Below are positions 16,583 to 25,274 of a DNA stretch of 64,000 nt, piece by piece. Position 1 is the first letter of the stretch, and each line of letters begins with the position of its first letter. A program made the position numbers and the translations under genes. The notes below the pieces were generated by a model that saw only the letters and a program-made list of their open reading frames with translations, was not told where the DNA came from and made no database searches. The DNA is from Bradyrhizobium sp. GTDB taxonomy: Bacteria; Pseudomonadota; Alphaproteobacteria; Rhizobiales; Xanthobacteraceae. Where the stretch lies: NCBI GenBank assembly GCA_028290305.1, contig JAQGKC010000189.1, positions 1 through 64,000 on the forward strand, written 5' to 3'.

Positions 16583-17378
16583 GCGTGAAGACGCAGCACA
16601 GGACAACGACCAGCCGCTGCTGACGGCCGAAGGCCTGAGCAAATCCTATGGCCGGCTCGTGGCGTGCCGCGACATCTCCTTTGCCCTCTATCCCGGCGAG
16701 GTGCTGGCGATCGTCGGCGAATCCGGCTCGGGCAAGTCGACCTTGCTGCAATTGCTGTCGGCGCAGCTTGCGCCCAGCGCGGGACGTGTGTCGTACCGGA
16801 TGCGCGACGGGGTGATGCGCGATCTCGCGGCGCTGGGCGAAGCCGAGCGGCGGTTTTTGTTTCGCACCGACTGGGGCTATGTGCACCAGGATCCCGCGCT
16901 GGGTTTGCGGATGGCGGTGTCGGCCGGCGCCAATGTCGGCGAGCGGCTGATGGCGGTCGGCTGGAATCACTATGGCCGTATCAGGGACACCGCGTCGTCC
17001 TGGCTGGAGCGGGTCGAGATCGATATCGACCGCATTGACGATGCGCCACGGACCTATTCAGGCGGCATGCGCCAGCGGCTTCAGATCGCACGCAATCTCG
17101 TGACCGAGCCGCGTCTCGTATTCATGGATGAGCCGACCGGCGGCCTCGATGTATCGGTGCAGGCGCGCCTGCTCGACCTGATGCGCAACCTGGTGAGCGA
17201 GTTGGGGTTGGCGGCGATCGTCGTCACCCATGATCTCGCGGTAGCGCGGCTGTTGTCGCATCGGGTGATGGTGATGAAGGGAGGCCGCGTTATCGAGACC
17301 GGGCTGACCGATCAGGTGCTCGACGATCCGCGCGAGCCCTACACCCAGTTGCTCGTCTCCTCGATTTTGCCGGCATGA
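16575..17378 (+). CDS. phnK: C-P lyase ABC-type subunit PhnK
   Basis: 267 residues from ATG at 16575, the start that overlaps the phnJ end by 8 bp; the frame extends upstream only as shadow of phnJ. ABC ATPase motifs: GESGSGKST, GYVHQDPALGLRM, YSGGMRQRLQIARNL, LVFMDEPTGGLDVSVQ and VVTHDLAVARLL. PhnK binds the C-P lyase core and is required in vivo, but is not a transporter ATPase despite its resemblance to DppD/OppD types. Confidence 0.95.
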   Translation: MAKREDAAQDNDQPLLTAEGLSKSYGRLVACRDISFALYPGEVLAIVGESGSGKSTLLQLLSAQLAPSAGRVSYRMRDGVMRDLAALGEAERRFLFRTDWGYVHQDPALGLRMAVSAGANVGERLMAVGWNHYGRIRDTASSWLERVEIDIDRIDDAPRTYSGGMRQRLQIARNLVTEPRLVFMDEPTGGLDVSVQARLLDLMRNLVSELGLAAIVVTHDLAVARLLSHRVMVMKGGRVIETGLTDQVLDDPREPYTQLLVSSILPA

Positions 17379-18085
17379 GTGCGCCAATGACTGCGATGAT
17401 CGAAATCAGCAAGGCCGAAAAGACCTTCGTCATGCATCTGCAGGGCGGGATCGAACTGCCAGTGGTGCGCGATGTCTCGTTTCACGTCGATCCCGGCGAA
17501 TGCGTCGTGCTGGCAGGGCCGTCCGGCGCAGGCAAATCCTCGATCCTGAAGATGATCTTCGGCAATTACCGTTGCGATGGCGGCCGTATCGGCATCCGTC
17601 ACGAAGGCGTGCAGATCGATCTCGCCAAGGCCGAGCCGCGGCAGGTCCTCAGCGTCCGCCGCGCCACCATCGGCTATGTCAGCCAGTTCCTGCGGGCGGT
17701 GCCGCGGGTTGCGACCATCGACGTGGTAGCCGAGCCGTTGATCGTGAACGGGACGGCGCGTCCCGAGGCGCGCAAACAAGCCGGGAGCTTGCTGCGAACC
17801 CTGAACATCCCCGAGCGGCTGTGGACACTGCCGCCCTCGACTTTCTCCGGCGGCGAGCAACAGCGCGTCAATATTGCGCGTGGATTTATTTCCGATCTGC
17901 CGATCCTGCTGCTCGACGAGCCGACCGCTTCGCTCGATGCTGCCAATCGCGGCGTGGTGGTGGATCTGATCGATGAAAAGAAGCGCGCAGGCGTCGCCAT
18001 GGTGGCTATCGTCCATGACGATGAGATACGTCATCTGATCGCCGACCGGATCGTCGACGTGACATCGTTTGCCGCCGCGGCATGA
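17375..18085 (+). CDS. phnL: C-P lyase ABC-type subunit PhnL
   Basis: 236 residues, starting within the phnK stop (ATGA overlap). Walker A GPSGAGKSS, signature FSGGEQQRVNIARGF, Walker B PILLLDEPTASLDAAN, switch VAIVHDDEI. PhnL is an ABC-like ATPase that works with PhnG, H and I in the first step of C-P lyase. It is followed after 15 bp by phnM. Confidence 0.95.
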   Translation: MSAPMTAMIEISKAEKTFVMHLQGGIELPVVRDVSFHVDPGECVVLAGPSGAGKSSILKMIFGNYRCDGGRIGIRHEGVQIDLAKAEPRQVLSVRRATIGYVSQFLRAVPRVATIDVVAEPLIVNGTARPEARKQAGSLLRTLNIPERLWTLPPSTFSGGEQQRVNIARGFISDLPILLLDEPTASLDAANRGVVVDLIDEKKRAGVAMVAIVHDDEIRHLIADRIVDVTSFAAAA

Positions 18086-18100
18086 AGGAAGACGCTTGAG

Positions 18101-19258
18101 ATGACTTCGAACGGATCTGATACCGTACTCGGCAACGCCAGGATCGTTCTGGCGGATCGCGTGATCGCGCGCGGCTGGATCGCTTTTGCCGATGGACGCG
18201 TTGCCGGACATGGTGAGGGAAACTCGCCGGCAGGCAGCGAAGACGCCGGCGGCGATCTGATCATGCCCGGCCTGGTCGAACTGCACACCGATCATCTCGA
18301 GGCGCATTATGTGCCGCGCCCAAAAGTATTCTGGGATCCGATCGCCGCGGTGGTCTCCTACGACGGGCAGCTGGCGACATCGGGCATCACCACGGTGCTG
18401 GATTCGCTGCGGGTCTGGCGCGAGGACGGCGCCGAGGAAGTTGACGGGCGGGCAGGCCTGCTGGCCGAGGCCATCGCATCGGCGCGCGCGGCCGATTTGC
18501 TGCGCGCTGATCATTTCCTGCATCTGCGCTGCGAAATCCCGATGCCGAGCGTCGTCGAGGAGGCCAAGGAACTGGTGGGACGGCCGGACGTGCGCCTGAT
18601 GTCGCTGATGGACCACACGCCGGGGCAACGCCAGTTTCGCGACGAAGGCAAGCTGCGCGATTATTATCGCGGCAAGGGCGCCGGGATGACCGACGCCGAA
18701 CTCGACACGCTGTTCGAAAGACGTTTTGCCTATCAGAAGGCGCATGCGGCAACCAATATGCGCCAGATCGTGGCGCTGGCGCAGCAATACGAGATACCGC
18801 TCGCCAGTCACGACGACACCACGGACGAGAATGTCACCGACGCGATACGCGATCGCGTTTCGGTGGCGGAATTTCCGACCACGATGGAAGCCGCGCGTGG
18901 GTTGCATCAGGCCGGCATCGGCATCCTGATGGGGGCGCCGAATGTGGTGCGCGGCGGCTCGCATTCCGGCAACATTGCCGCGGTGGATCTCGCCCGCGAA
19001 GGATTGCTGGATATTATGTCATCCGATTACATTCCCTCGAGCCTGTTGATGGCGGCGCTGCAATTGCCGCAACGCGTACCAGCGATCGATCTCGCCGCCG
19101 CCGTCCGCACCGTCACCAAGACGCCCGCGGAAGCGGTCGGCCTCTCCGATCGCGGTGAGATCGCGATCGGCAAGCGCGCCGATCTGATCCGCGTGCATGT
19201 CGCGCGCGATGTCCCGGTGGTGCGCAGCGTTTGGCGAGAAGGACGTCGCGTGGCGTGA
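18101..19258 (+). CDS. phnM: Phosphoribosyl 1-methylphosphonate triphosphate diphosphatase PhnM
   Basis: 385 residues. Amidohydrolase with metal motifs [58 protein letters not shown] and MSSDYIPSS. It hydrolyses 5-triphospho-ribose 1-alkylphosphonate to the monophosphate that PhnJ uses. This is the operon copy with the standard HTD motif, in contrast to the copy at 6968-8164. The stop overlaps the GTG start of phnN. Confidence 0.95.
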   Translation: MTSNGSDTVLGNARIVLADRVIARGWIAFADGRVAGHGEGNSPAGSEDAGGDLIMPGLVELHTDHLEAHYVPRPKVFWDPIAAVVSYDGQLATSGITTVLDSLRVWREDGAEEVDGRAGLLAEAIASARAADLLRADHFLHLRCEIPMPSVVEEAKELVGRPDVRLMSLMDHTPGQRQFRDEGKLRDYYRGKGAGMTDAELDTLFERRFAYQKAHAATNMRQIVALAQQYEIPLASHDDTTDENVTDAIRDRVSVAEFPTTMEAARGLHQAGIGILMGAPNVVRGGSHSGNIAAVDLAREGLLDIMSSDYIPSSLLMAALQLPQRVPAIDLAAAVRTVTKTPAEAVGLSDRGEIAIGKRADLIRVHVARDVPVVRSVWREGRRVA

Positions 19259-19839
19259 CGGAAGCGCCGACGATATCCGGCCATCGGCCGGCGGCGATCG
19301 GGCCGGGCCGGCTCATTCTGGTGGTCGGTCCGAGCGGGGCCGGCAAGGATACGCTGCTCAAATTGGCGCAGGCCGCCTGTGCCGATGGCGGCAGTATCGT
19401 TTTTCCCCGCCGCCTGGTGACGCGGGAAGCATCACCCTCCGAGGACAATGAGCAGATCAGCCTCGAGGCCTTCCGGCAGGCACGCGCGCGCGGCGATTTC
19501 GCCATGCACTGGGAAGCGCATGGCCATTGTTATGGGCTGCCACGCTTGATCGATAGCGAGCTTTGCGCCGGCCGCACGGTCGTCGCCAATGTATCGCGTG
19601 CGGTGGTGGATACGATGCGCCGCGCCTATGCCGATGTCACCGTGGTCTCGGTCACCGCGCCGCCCGAAGTCCTCGCCGAACGCCTGGCCGCGCGGGCGCG
19701 AAGCAGCGATGGCCTCGTCGCGGACAGGCTCCGCCGCGCCGTCGATGGCGTCGCAGCCGCACCTGATGTGACCATCGTCAATATCGGGCGCGCCGAAGAC
19801 CATGCGCGCGAGCTTGTCCAGATCATCAGGGGTGTGTGA
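19255..19839 (+). CDS. phnN: Ribose 1,5-bisphosphate phosphokinase PhnN
   Basis: 194 residues from GTG at 19255, chosen because it overlaps the phnM stop (GTGA); an ATG at 19231 is in frame but lies inside phnM. Guanylate-kinase-like P-loop VVGPSGAGKDTLLK, FPRRLVTREASPSEDNEQIS and HWEAHGHCYGLP. It makes PRPP from ribose 1,5-bisphosphate, the last salvage step of the C-P lyase route. End of the core operon. Confidence 0.93.
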   Translation: MTEAPTISGHRPAAIGPGRLILVVGPSGAGKDTLLKLAQAACADGGSIVFPRRLVTREASPSEDNEQISLEAFRQARARGDFAMHWEAHGHCYGLPRLIDSELCAGRTVVANVSRAVVDTMRRAYADVTVVSVTAPPEVLAERLAARARSSDGLVADRLRRAVDGVAAAPDVTIVNIGRAEDHARELVQIIRGV

Positions 19840-19897
19840 GGCGGCGAGGGCGGCAGCGCTGAAGCGCTGATATCGGGAGAACGGCGGGAGAACAGTA

Positions 19898-20509
19898 ATG
19901 TCGATCATCGCAACGATCGGGGAATTGGAGGCGATCTACGGTCTCCCGAACGATGCCTCCACCGTCAAGGTCGCCGACAGGGTAACGCCGCCATATCGCG
20001 TGCTGATCGACAAGTCGCCGTTCGCTGCACTGGCGACATGCGGGCCGGAGGGGCTGGATTGCTCGCCGCGCGGCGATGTGCCCGGCTTCGTCAGGGTTCA
20101 CGACGAAAAGACGCTGATGATGCCCGATCGCCGTGGCAACAACCGGGTCGATTCGCTGCGCAACATCGTGCGCGATCCCAGGATCGCGCTGCTGTTTTTG
20201 ATTCCAGGCTCCGGCAGCACGCTGCGCGTCAACGGCCGCGCGCAGGTGTCGGTCGATCCGGATTTGCTGAACTCGTTTGGAATGGACGGCAAGGCGCCGC
20301 GTACGATCATCGTCATGGCTGTGGATGAGATTTATTTTCAGTGCGCCCGTGCCATCGTCCGGTGCGACCTGTGGAATCCCGACAAGCGGGTCGACCCCCG
20401 GAGCTTGCCGACACCCGGTCAGATATTGGCCGAGATGAGCGAGAACCGCGTCGGCGGTGCGAGCTATGACCGGGAATGGCCGGAACGCGCGCAGAAATCG
20501 CTGTGGTGA
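19898..20509 (+). CDS. Pyridoxamine 5'-phosphate oxidase-family (FMN-binding) protein
   Basis: 203 residues. PPOX split-barrel features: FAALATCGPEGLDCSPRGD, LMMPDRRGNNRVDSLRNIV, ALLFLIPGSGSTLRVNGRA and YFQCARAIVRCDLWNP. This type (near TIGR04025) binds a flavin and is of unknown substrate. It lies 58 bp downstream of phnN on the same strand with a GGGAGA ribosome site, so it could be read through from the phn operon, but a role in phosphonate use is not established. Confidence 0.8.
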   Translation: MSIIATIGELEAIYGLPNDASTVKVADRVTPPYRVLIDKSPFAALATCGPEGLDCSPRGDVPGFVRVHDEKTLMMPDRRGNNRVDSLRNIVRDPRIALLFLIPGSGSTLRVNGRAQVSVDPDLLNSFGMDGKAPRTIIVMAVDEIYFQCARAIVRCDLWNPDKRVDPRSLPTPGQILAEMSENRVGGASYDREWPERAQKSLW

Positions 20510-20528
20510 AAGGCTGTTTTGATTGCGG

Positions 20529-21689
20529 TCAATAATCCCGTTCGCGGTGCACGTCGTGAACGACGATGCCCATGCCGTCTTCCGGCAATGCCAGCCAATC
20601 GCGGCGTTTCAGGGTTCGCCTGGTGTCGTCAAGGCCGCTCTGCCAGTGCTCGCGCATCGAGGTGGCCGAGAATTCATGATCTTTCGAATCGCCCTCGTAG
20701 GTTTTCTGCTGATAGATCATCTGCAGGATGGTAATCCCCGGCAGATGCGCAAGGTGATCGCGCGACGCGCGTTCCTGATCGCTCAACTGATCTTCCGGGA
20801 TTTTTAGCAGCGCCTTGTAGAAGTCCGCCTTCAGATTATTCATGCGCTTGTAGACATCGGTGTTGTGGCGGGTGCGCGAGGAATAAACGATGTCCTTGTG
20901 CCGCGCCAGAACGTCCTGGATATCGCGCGGCAACACGCCGCGCGCGCTGAACAGGTCGACCTGGAACACCAGCGAATTCATCCTGTCGTCCTGATCCAGC
21001 AGATGCTGAAGCGGTGTATTGGAAACGATGCCGCCATCCCAAAAGTGATCGGTGCCGATTTTCACCATCGGAAGCGCAGGCGGCAATGCGCCGCTCGCCA
21101 TCACATGTTCGGGCCCGATCACTTCCTTCTTGTTGTCGAAATACAGGAAATTGCCGGTCAGGACATTCACGGCGCCGACAGCAAAGTGGATCTTGCGCGC
21201 ATTGATCAGATCGAAGTCCACCAGCTCCAGCAGGGTCTCGCGCAAAGGCCCTGTATCGTAATAGCTGGTCGCGGTTTTCGCGCCGGCGGGACTGAACCAC
21301 GGATTGACATCGTGCGGCTTGAAGAAGCCGGGCTGCCCCAACGTCGTCGTCATCATCGAGCTCGCGAAATTGCGGGCCTCGCGGTAGATGTCGCCATCCG
21401 GCGTGTAGTGCCACACCTTGCGCGCCGTGATGCGTTCCCAGAAAGTCTGAAGCCTTTCGAGACGCCGCTCCGGCGGATTGCCTGCGATGATTGCAGAGTT
21501 GATGGCGCCGATCGACACACCGCACACCCAGTCCGGCTCCATGCCTCCTTCATGCAGGGCCTGATAGACGCCGGCCTGATAGGCGCCCAATGCGCCGCCA
21601 CCTTGCAGGACCAGCGCGATCCGATCGCATTGGTCGGCTCGCCAATGCGCTGAAGCGGCAGTATCCTGGTCTGGCGTTCGCGCATCCAT
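20529..21689 (-). CDS. Patatin-like phospholipase with DUF3734 tail
   Basis: 386 residues from ATG at 21689; a TTG five codons upstream is also possible. Patatin fold: oxyanion loop LQGGGALGAYQAG, nucleophile Ser in CGVSIGAINSAI, catalytic Asp in WDGGIVSNTP. The C-terminal third (KDIVYSSRTRHNTDVYKRM to ATSMREHWQSGLDDTRRTL) is the DUF3734 domain. In related genomes this protein sits with acetoacetate decarboxylase and hydroxybutyrate dehydrogenase, so it may hydrolyse intracellular PHB or lipids. It is divergent from the acetoacetate decarboxylase gene, which fits. Confidence 0.85.
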   Translation of the reverse strand: MDARTPDQDTAASAHWRADQCDRIALVLQGGGALGAYQAGVYQALHEGGMEPDWVCGVSIGAINSAIIAGNPPERRLERLQTFWERITARKVWHYTPDGDIYREARNFASSMMTTTLGQPGFFKPHDVNPWFSPAGAKTATSYYDTGPLRETLLELVDFDLINARKIHFAVGAVNVLTGNFLYFDNKKEVIGPEHVMASGALPPALPMVKIGTDHFWDGGIVSNTPLQHLLDQDDRMNSLVFQVDLFSARGVLPRDIQDVLARHKDIVYSSRTRHNTDVYKRMNNLKADFYKALLKIPEDQLSDQERASRDHLAHLPGITILQMIYQQKTYEGDSKDHEFSATSMREHWQSGLDDTRRTLKRRDWLALPEDGMGIVVHDVHRERDY

Positions 21690-21992
21690 AATTTGCTGCC
21701 CCAAGCTTTGCGGTTGGAATTCTAACTGAGAATTCAGAAATGCGATGACGCTGTTGTGACAACGGCTTCTTTATCGGCATGTGCCGCGACTGACTTGGCG
21801 GGCTCGGTTAGGATTTCGTGAGCTGGGAGCAAGCTCTTCACATCTCTGTCAAAGACAGACGCTAGCAATTAGTCGGGGTTGCCGACATTAACCGGCATTC
21901 GGCGAAATTCCCTTCGAACCGACAACCGATCGATCACCGGCACCACGCTGCCTGCCGCTGGCGGCTGGACGGCTCACTGAAAAGGTCATCCG
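21690..21992. other. Divergent promoter region between patatin and acetoacetate decarboxylase genes
   Basis: About 300 bp with no gene. Short inverted repeats are seen (GTTGT-G-ACAAC near 21750 and GAGCT..AGCTC near 21820-21838) but no site can be assigned to a regulator. Confidence 0.4.
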
Positions 21993-22766
21993 ATGCGCAA
22001 GGCAGATGTTCTCAAGCTTCCATCGATGCCGATGGCGGGCCCGAGCTATCCGGCGGGACCGTATCGCTTCGTCAATCGCGAATTCCTGGTCATCACCTAT
22101 GAGACCGATCCGGACCTGATCCGCGCCGGCTTGCCCGAACCGCTTGAGCCGGTCGATCAGCCGTTGGTGCATTATGAGTGGATCAAGATGCCGGACAGCT
22201 CAGGTTTCGGGAGCTACACCGAGTCCGGGTTGGTGATCCCGGCGCGCCTGAACGGCGAAGACGTCAATTTCGTTTCGCAGATGTATCTCGACGATGATCC
22301 GCCGATTGCTGCCGGCCGCGAGATCTGGGGCTTCCCCAAGAAGTACGCCCACCCGAAACTCGATGTGGTGAAGGACACGCTGACCGGCACGCTCGAATAC
22401 GCCAACCAGCTCGTCGCCATGGGCACCATGGGCTACAAGCACGAGGCCATGGCGGGCAATGGTGAGTTGACGCGTGCGACGCTCTCAAAGACGCAAATCA
22501 ATCTGAAATTGATTCCGGGCGTCGATGGCCGGGCGGAAGTCTGCCAACTGGTCGCGATCAACCTGACCGATATCGTGGTGAAGGGATCATGGATTGGGCC
22601 CGGCCGGCTTCACCTGGTGCCGCATGTCAACGCGCCGGTAGCCGATTTTCCGGTGCGGCGCGTGGTCGGTGCGCATCATTTCCTCGCCGACCTGACGCTG
22701 CCCTATGGCCGCGTGGTCTACGATTACAACAAGCAGTCCGAGGATCTCGCGGAAGCCGCGGAATAA
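21993..22766 (+). CDS. adc: Acetoacetate decarboxylase
   Basis: 257 residues. Family-defining segment GREIWGFPKKYAHPKL holds the Schiff-base lysine pair K116/K117 (K115/K116 in the clostridial enzyme). Other motifs: NREFLVITYETDPDLIRAGLP and GLVIPARLNGEDVNFVSQMY. It converts acetoacetate to acetone and CO2 in the cytosol. The divergent patatin-like gene suggests a joint role in PHB/ketone-body turnover. It is followed by a clear terminator at 22814-22855. Confidence 0.92.
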   Translation: MRKADVLKLPSMPMAGPSYPAGPYRFVNREFLVITYETDPDLIRAGLPEPLEPVDQPLVHYEWIKMPDSSGFGSYTESGLVIPARLNGEDVNFVSQMYLDDDPPIAAGREIWGFPKKYAHPKLDVVKDTLTGTLEYANQLVAMGTMGYKHEAMAGNGELTRATLSKTQINLKLIPGVDGRAEVCQLVAINLTDIVVKGSWIGPGRLHLVPHVNAPVADFPVRRVVGAHHFLADLTLPYGRVVYDYNKQSEDLAEAAE

Positions 22767-22813
22767 AGTTCATTCCGCGCGTCGTCTCATCTTCTTCTCA
22801 TCAAGTCGTTCGA

Positions 22814-22855
22814 AGCCCTTCAGGCGGTATTCGTCTGAAGGGCTCTCCTTTTTCT
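22814..22855 (+). terminator. Intrinsic terminator of the acetoacetate decarboxylase gene
   Basis: Long stem AGCCCTTCAGgCG (22814-22826) / CGtCTGAAGGGCT (22832-22844) with a 5-nt loop and one mismatch, followed by CTCCTTTTTCT. It lies 47 bp after the stop codon. Confidence 0.85.
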
Positions 22856-22877
22856 TATGGCTTACTGCTCTTAGTGC

Positions 22878-23195
22878 TTACCACCCGCCTTCGCCTTTGA
22901 CCGGCATATCGCTCGGAGGCGCAACCGGCTTCCGGCGGCTGCCCCTCCGGTCGTAGGCGAAACTGCCGCCGTTGCCCGGGGCTGCGCTCCAGTCGATGAT
23001 GTGCGAACACCAGCCGGCCCGACCTAGCGCCATCGCGCGACATTGCTCCATGCTCGAAAAGCTGCAGCTCGATCCGCCGGTAGCCGAGTTGTAGCAATAG
23101 TCTGCCGCATCTGCTGCGGACGGCAGCATAGCGGCCGACGCCGCCAGAGTCACGAACGCTACTGGCGTAGCAATTTTCCCCGGAACCGATTTCAT
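22878..23195 (-). CDS. DUF3551-type small secreted protein
   Basis: 105 residues from ATG at 23195, preceded by GGAG at good distance; the frame is open further upstream without merit. A signal peptide (MKSVPGKIATPVAFVTLAAS, cleavage near ADA-ADY) precedes a short mature part with four cysteines: DYCYNSATGGSSCSFSSMEQ, CRAMALG and GWCSHI. This pattern is the DUF3551 family, abundant in Bradyrhizobium-like genomes, of unknown function. Probably periplasmic with two disulfides. Confidence 0.75.
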   Translation of the reverse strand: MKSVPGKIATPVAFVTLAASAAMLPSAADAADYCYNSATGGSSCSFSSMEQCRAMALGRAGWCSHIIDWSAAPGNGGSFAYDRRGSRRKPVAPPSDMPVKGEGGW

Positions 23196-23467
23196 TTCAT
23201 TCTCCATTTTCTTGATTTTAGAATGCGGAGAAGATTTGTGCCGCGATGGACAAGAACGCGCGCGGCAAAGGCACCGTCTTCGCACCCGTTATCGCTTGGA
23301 TAACGAGTGCTACTGCAGCAGTGCTTGGTGACGGCTCGATGAATATGTTCAATGAGAGAGGTTCACTCGCAACGACGTGACGCTCACGAATGAAACGGTA
23401 AAAAATCCGCGATCAGCAATTCATCGCGAACAACATTGTCGTCACTGCAGAATGATCAGCAGAGATC

Positions 23468-23689
23468 TCAGGCCGCCACGTCCCACAATCGTGACGAGCC
23501 TCTGATCAGCACCTTGCGGCCTCTCTGCGTGATGACCGGGCAATCGTCAATCAGTGTGGCAAGTTGAAGCGCGGCGAGATCCTCGACAACGAATCGATTC
23601 AAGGTGCGGCGTTCTGATGCAGGAAGCCGAAGCGTTTTAAGCGCTTCCCATTGATCCGGCGTGAGGTCGTAGTCGAATTCCGCGTTCAT
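23468..23689 (-). CDS. Small conserved hypothetical protein
   Basis: 73 residues, MNAEFDYDLTPDQWEALKTL onward, with a helical RRTLNRFVVEDLAALQLATLIDD and a basic tail VITQRGRKVLIRGSSRLW. It reads like a folded small helical protein with a winged-helix-like C-terminus. Proteins of this kind occur in the Nitrobacteraceae, but no function is known. It stands alone. Confidence 0.6.
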   Translation of the reverse strand: MNAEFDYDLTPDQWEALKTLRLPASERRTLNRFVVEDLAALQLATLIDDCPVITQRGRKVLIRGSSRLWDVAA

Positions 23690-23944
23690 GGTGCCTCGAC
23701 AGGTTGGTTATTTCGCGCGTTTCTTACAAAGACAGCGTGAACGGGATGCGACCACAATGAGTCCGGATTTCGATTAGACGGGGGAACGCTTTTAGAATCG
23801 CTATGTTCTGGAACCGTTGTGGATTCGGGATCGCCGGTAACGCGATTGTCACATCAACGTGTCAATGGGTGTATCGACTGAGCCGAATCAGGCGGCGCGA
23901 CAATTGAGTCGTCGCCGGAATGGATATTTACCCTGAAAATCATT

Positions 23945-24907
23945 GTGCTGCAGAAGCCGCTTTTCAGCAGCGCCCGATTGAAGGGCCTCGGCGTTGTCGT
24001 CAGTGTCGCCATCGCTGCGGGGGCCATCTTTGCGCTGACGCATGCGCTCAAGCACGTCGATTACGGCGAAGTCGCCGCGGTCGTTGAGCGCACCAGCAAT
24101 GGCATGATTGCGTTGGCGCTGTTGCTGGTGGTGGCTTCCTACGGCAGTTTGACGCTTTACGATTGGCTGGCGCTTCGCACGATCGGGCGCACCGACGTTC
24201 CGTACCGGATCGCAGCGCTCGCGAGTTTCACCAGTTACCCGATCGCGCACGGCATCGGCGCGGTTGCGCTGATCTCGCCGGTGATCCGCTATCGGATCTA
24301 TTCGTGCAACGGCCTCGGCGCGACCGACGTGGCGAACATCTGCTTTCTGACCGGGCTCACATTCTGGTTGGGCAATCTGACGGCGTTCGGGCTGAGCCTG
24401 CTCAGCGATCCCGGCGCCATCAGCCTGTTCGAACATCTGCCGCCGTCGGTCAACCGATTGCTGGCGGCAGCGCTGCTGCTCGGGGTCGTCGCCTTCCTGG
24501 TCTGGAGTTGGCGCTCGCCCAGAAGTTTCGGCACCCAGCGATGGCCGGTCCGGCTTCCTTCCGGGCCCATGGTGTTGCTGCAGATCGGAATCGGAATTTT
24601 CGATCTCGGCGCTGCGGCGCTGGCGATGTATGTGCTGATTCCACCCGAGGCCCATATCGGGATATTTCACCTGACCGTCGTTTTCATCGCCGCAACATTA
24701 CTGGGTTTTGCCAGTCATACGCCGGCAGGGATCGGCGTGTTCGACGCAACGATATTGGTTGGACTGGGCGGCGACGACAAGGAGCCGCTGATTGCAGGCC
24801 TGCTGATGTTCCGGTTCCTCTATCACTTCCTTCCTTTTGTGATAGCGCTTGGCTTGTTCGGCGGCGTGGAAGCGTGGAGAGGTCTGCGCGCGAAAAAATC
24901 CGCGTGA
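23945..24907 (+). CDS. Lysylphosphatidylglycerol synthase transmembrane-type (UPF0104) protein
   Basis: About 320 residues from GTG at 23945; no ATG or good ribosome site supports the start, so it is uncertain. It has about eight hydrophobic segments (for example LGVVVSVAIAAGAIFALTHA, NGMIALALLLVVASYGSLTL, LLAAALLLGVVAFLVW) and the conserved FTSYPIAHGIGAVALISPVI, RYRIYSCNGL and GFASHTPAGIGVFDATIL. It corresponds to the flippase-like N-terminal domain of MprF without the synthase domain. Role unknown; lipid translocation is a guess. An imperfect inverted repeat (ATTGTCAC/GTGTCAAT, 23845-23866) lies about 80 bp upstream. Confidence 0.75.
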   Translation: MLQKPLFSSARLKGLGVVVSVAIAAGAIFALTHALKHVDYGEVAAVVERTSNGMIALALLLVVASYGSLTLYDWLALRTIGRTDVPYRIAALASFTSYPIAHGIGAVALISPVIRYRIYSCNGLGATDVANICFLTGLTFWLGNLTAFGLSLLSDPGAISLFEHLPPSVNRLLAAALLLGVVAFLVWSWRSPRSFGTQRWPVRLPSGPMVLLQIGIGIFDLGAAALAMYVLIPPEAHIGIFHLTVVFIAATLLGFASHTPAGIGVFDATILVGLGGDDKEPLIAGLLMFRFLYHFLPFVIALGLFGGVEAWRGLRAKKSA

Positions 24908-24950
24908 AACAATTTGCGTAAAACAATTTGCGCGAAATAAATTGGTTGTC

Positions 24951-25274
24951 TCACACCGGCGAATTGAGCTTGAGCCCAACCATTCCCGCCACGATCAGCG
25001 TGAGGCACAAGATTCGAACCGGGTCGGTCGGCTCGCTGTAGACCAGCATTCCAACGATGATGCTGCCAACGGCGCCAATCCCGGTCCAAACGGCATAGGC
25101 CGTGCCGAACGGCACTGACCGCAATGCGAGAGCCATCAATCCAAAACTCAGTGCGATCGCGACCAGGGTTGCAGCGGTCGGCCAAAATCGGGTGAGGCCG
25201 TCGGAATATTTCAAACCGAATGCCCAGGCGATCTCAAGCAAGCCTGCGGCAATCAATGCGAGCCATGCAGTCAC
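24951..25274 (-). CDS. SMR-family exporter of the Gdx/SugE type
   Basis: 107 residues from GTG at 25274, which overlaps the btaB stop (GTGA); the long upstream extension of this frame is only shadow of btaB. Four membrane segments. The segments LLEIAWAFGLKYSDGLTR and GTAYAVWTGIGAVGSIIVGM match the Gdx (guanidinium exporter, formerly SugE) subtype closely, including the essential Glu in the first helix. Gdx genes are usually under a guanidine riboswitch; none is seen here. Translational coupling to btaB suggests it is made together with betaine-lipid enzymes, and its true substrate may differ. Confidence 0.85.
   Translation of the reverse strand: MTAWLALIAAGLLEIAWAFGLKYSDGLTRFWPTAATLVAIALSFGLMALALRSVPFGTAYAVWTGIGAVGSIIVGMLVYSEPTDPVRILCLTLIVAGMVGLKLNSPV

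Noticed and set aside
17339..18964. 541-codon open frame on the minus strand
   Set aside because: Antisense shadow of phnL and phnM, which have complete catalytic motifs.
21836..21853. Pho-like sequence TCTTCACATCTCTGTCAA before the acetoacetate decarboxylase gene
   Set aside because: Only the second half-site fits well and there is no supporting biology; probably chance.
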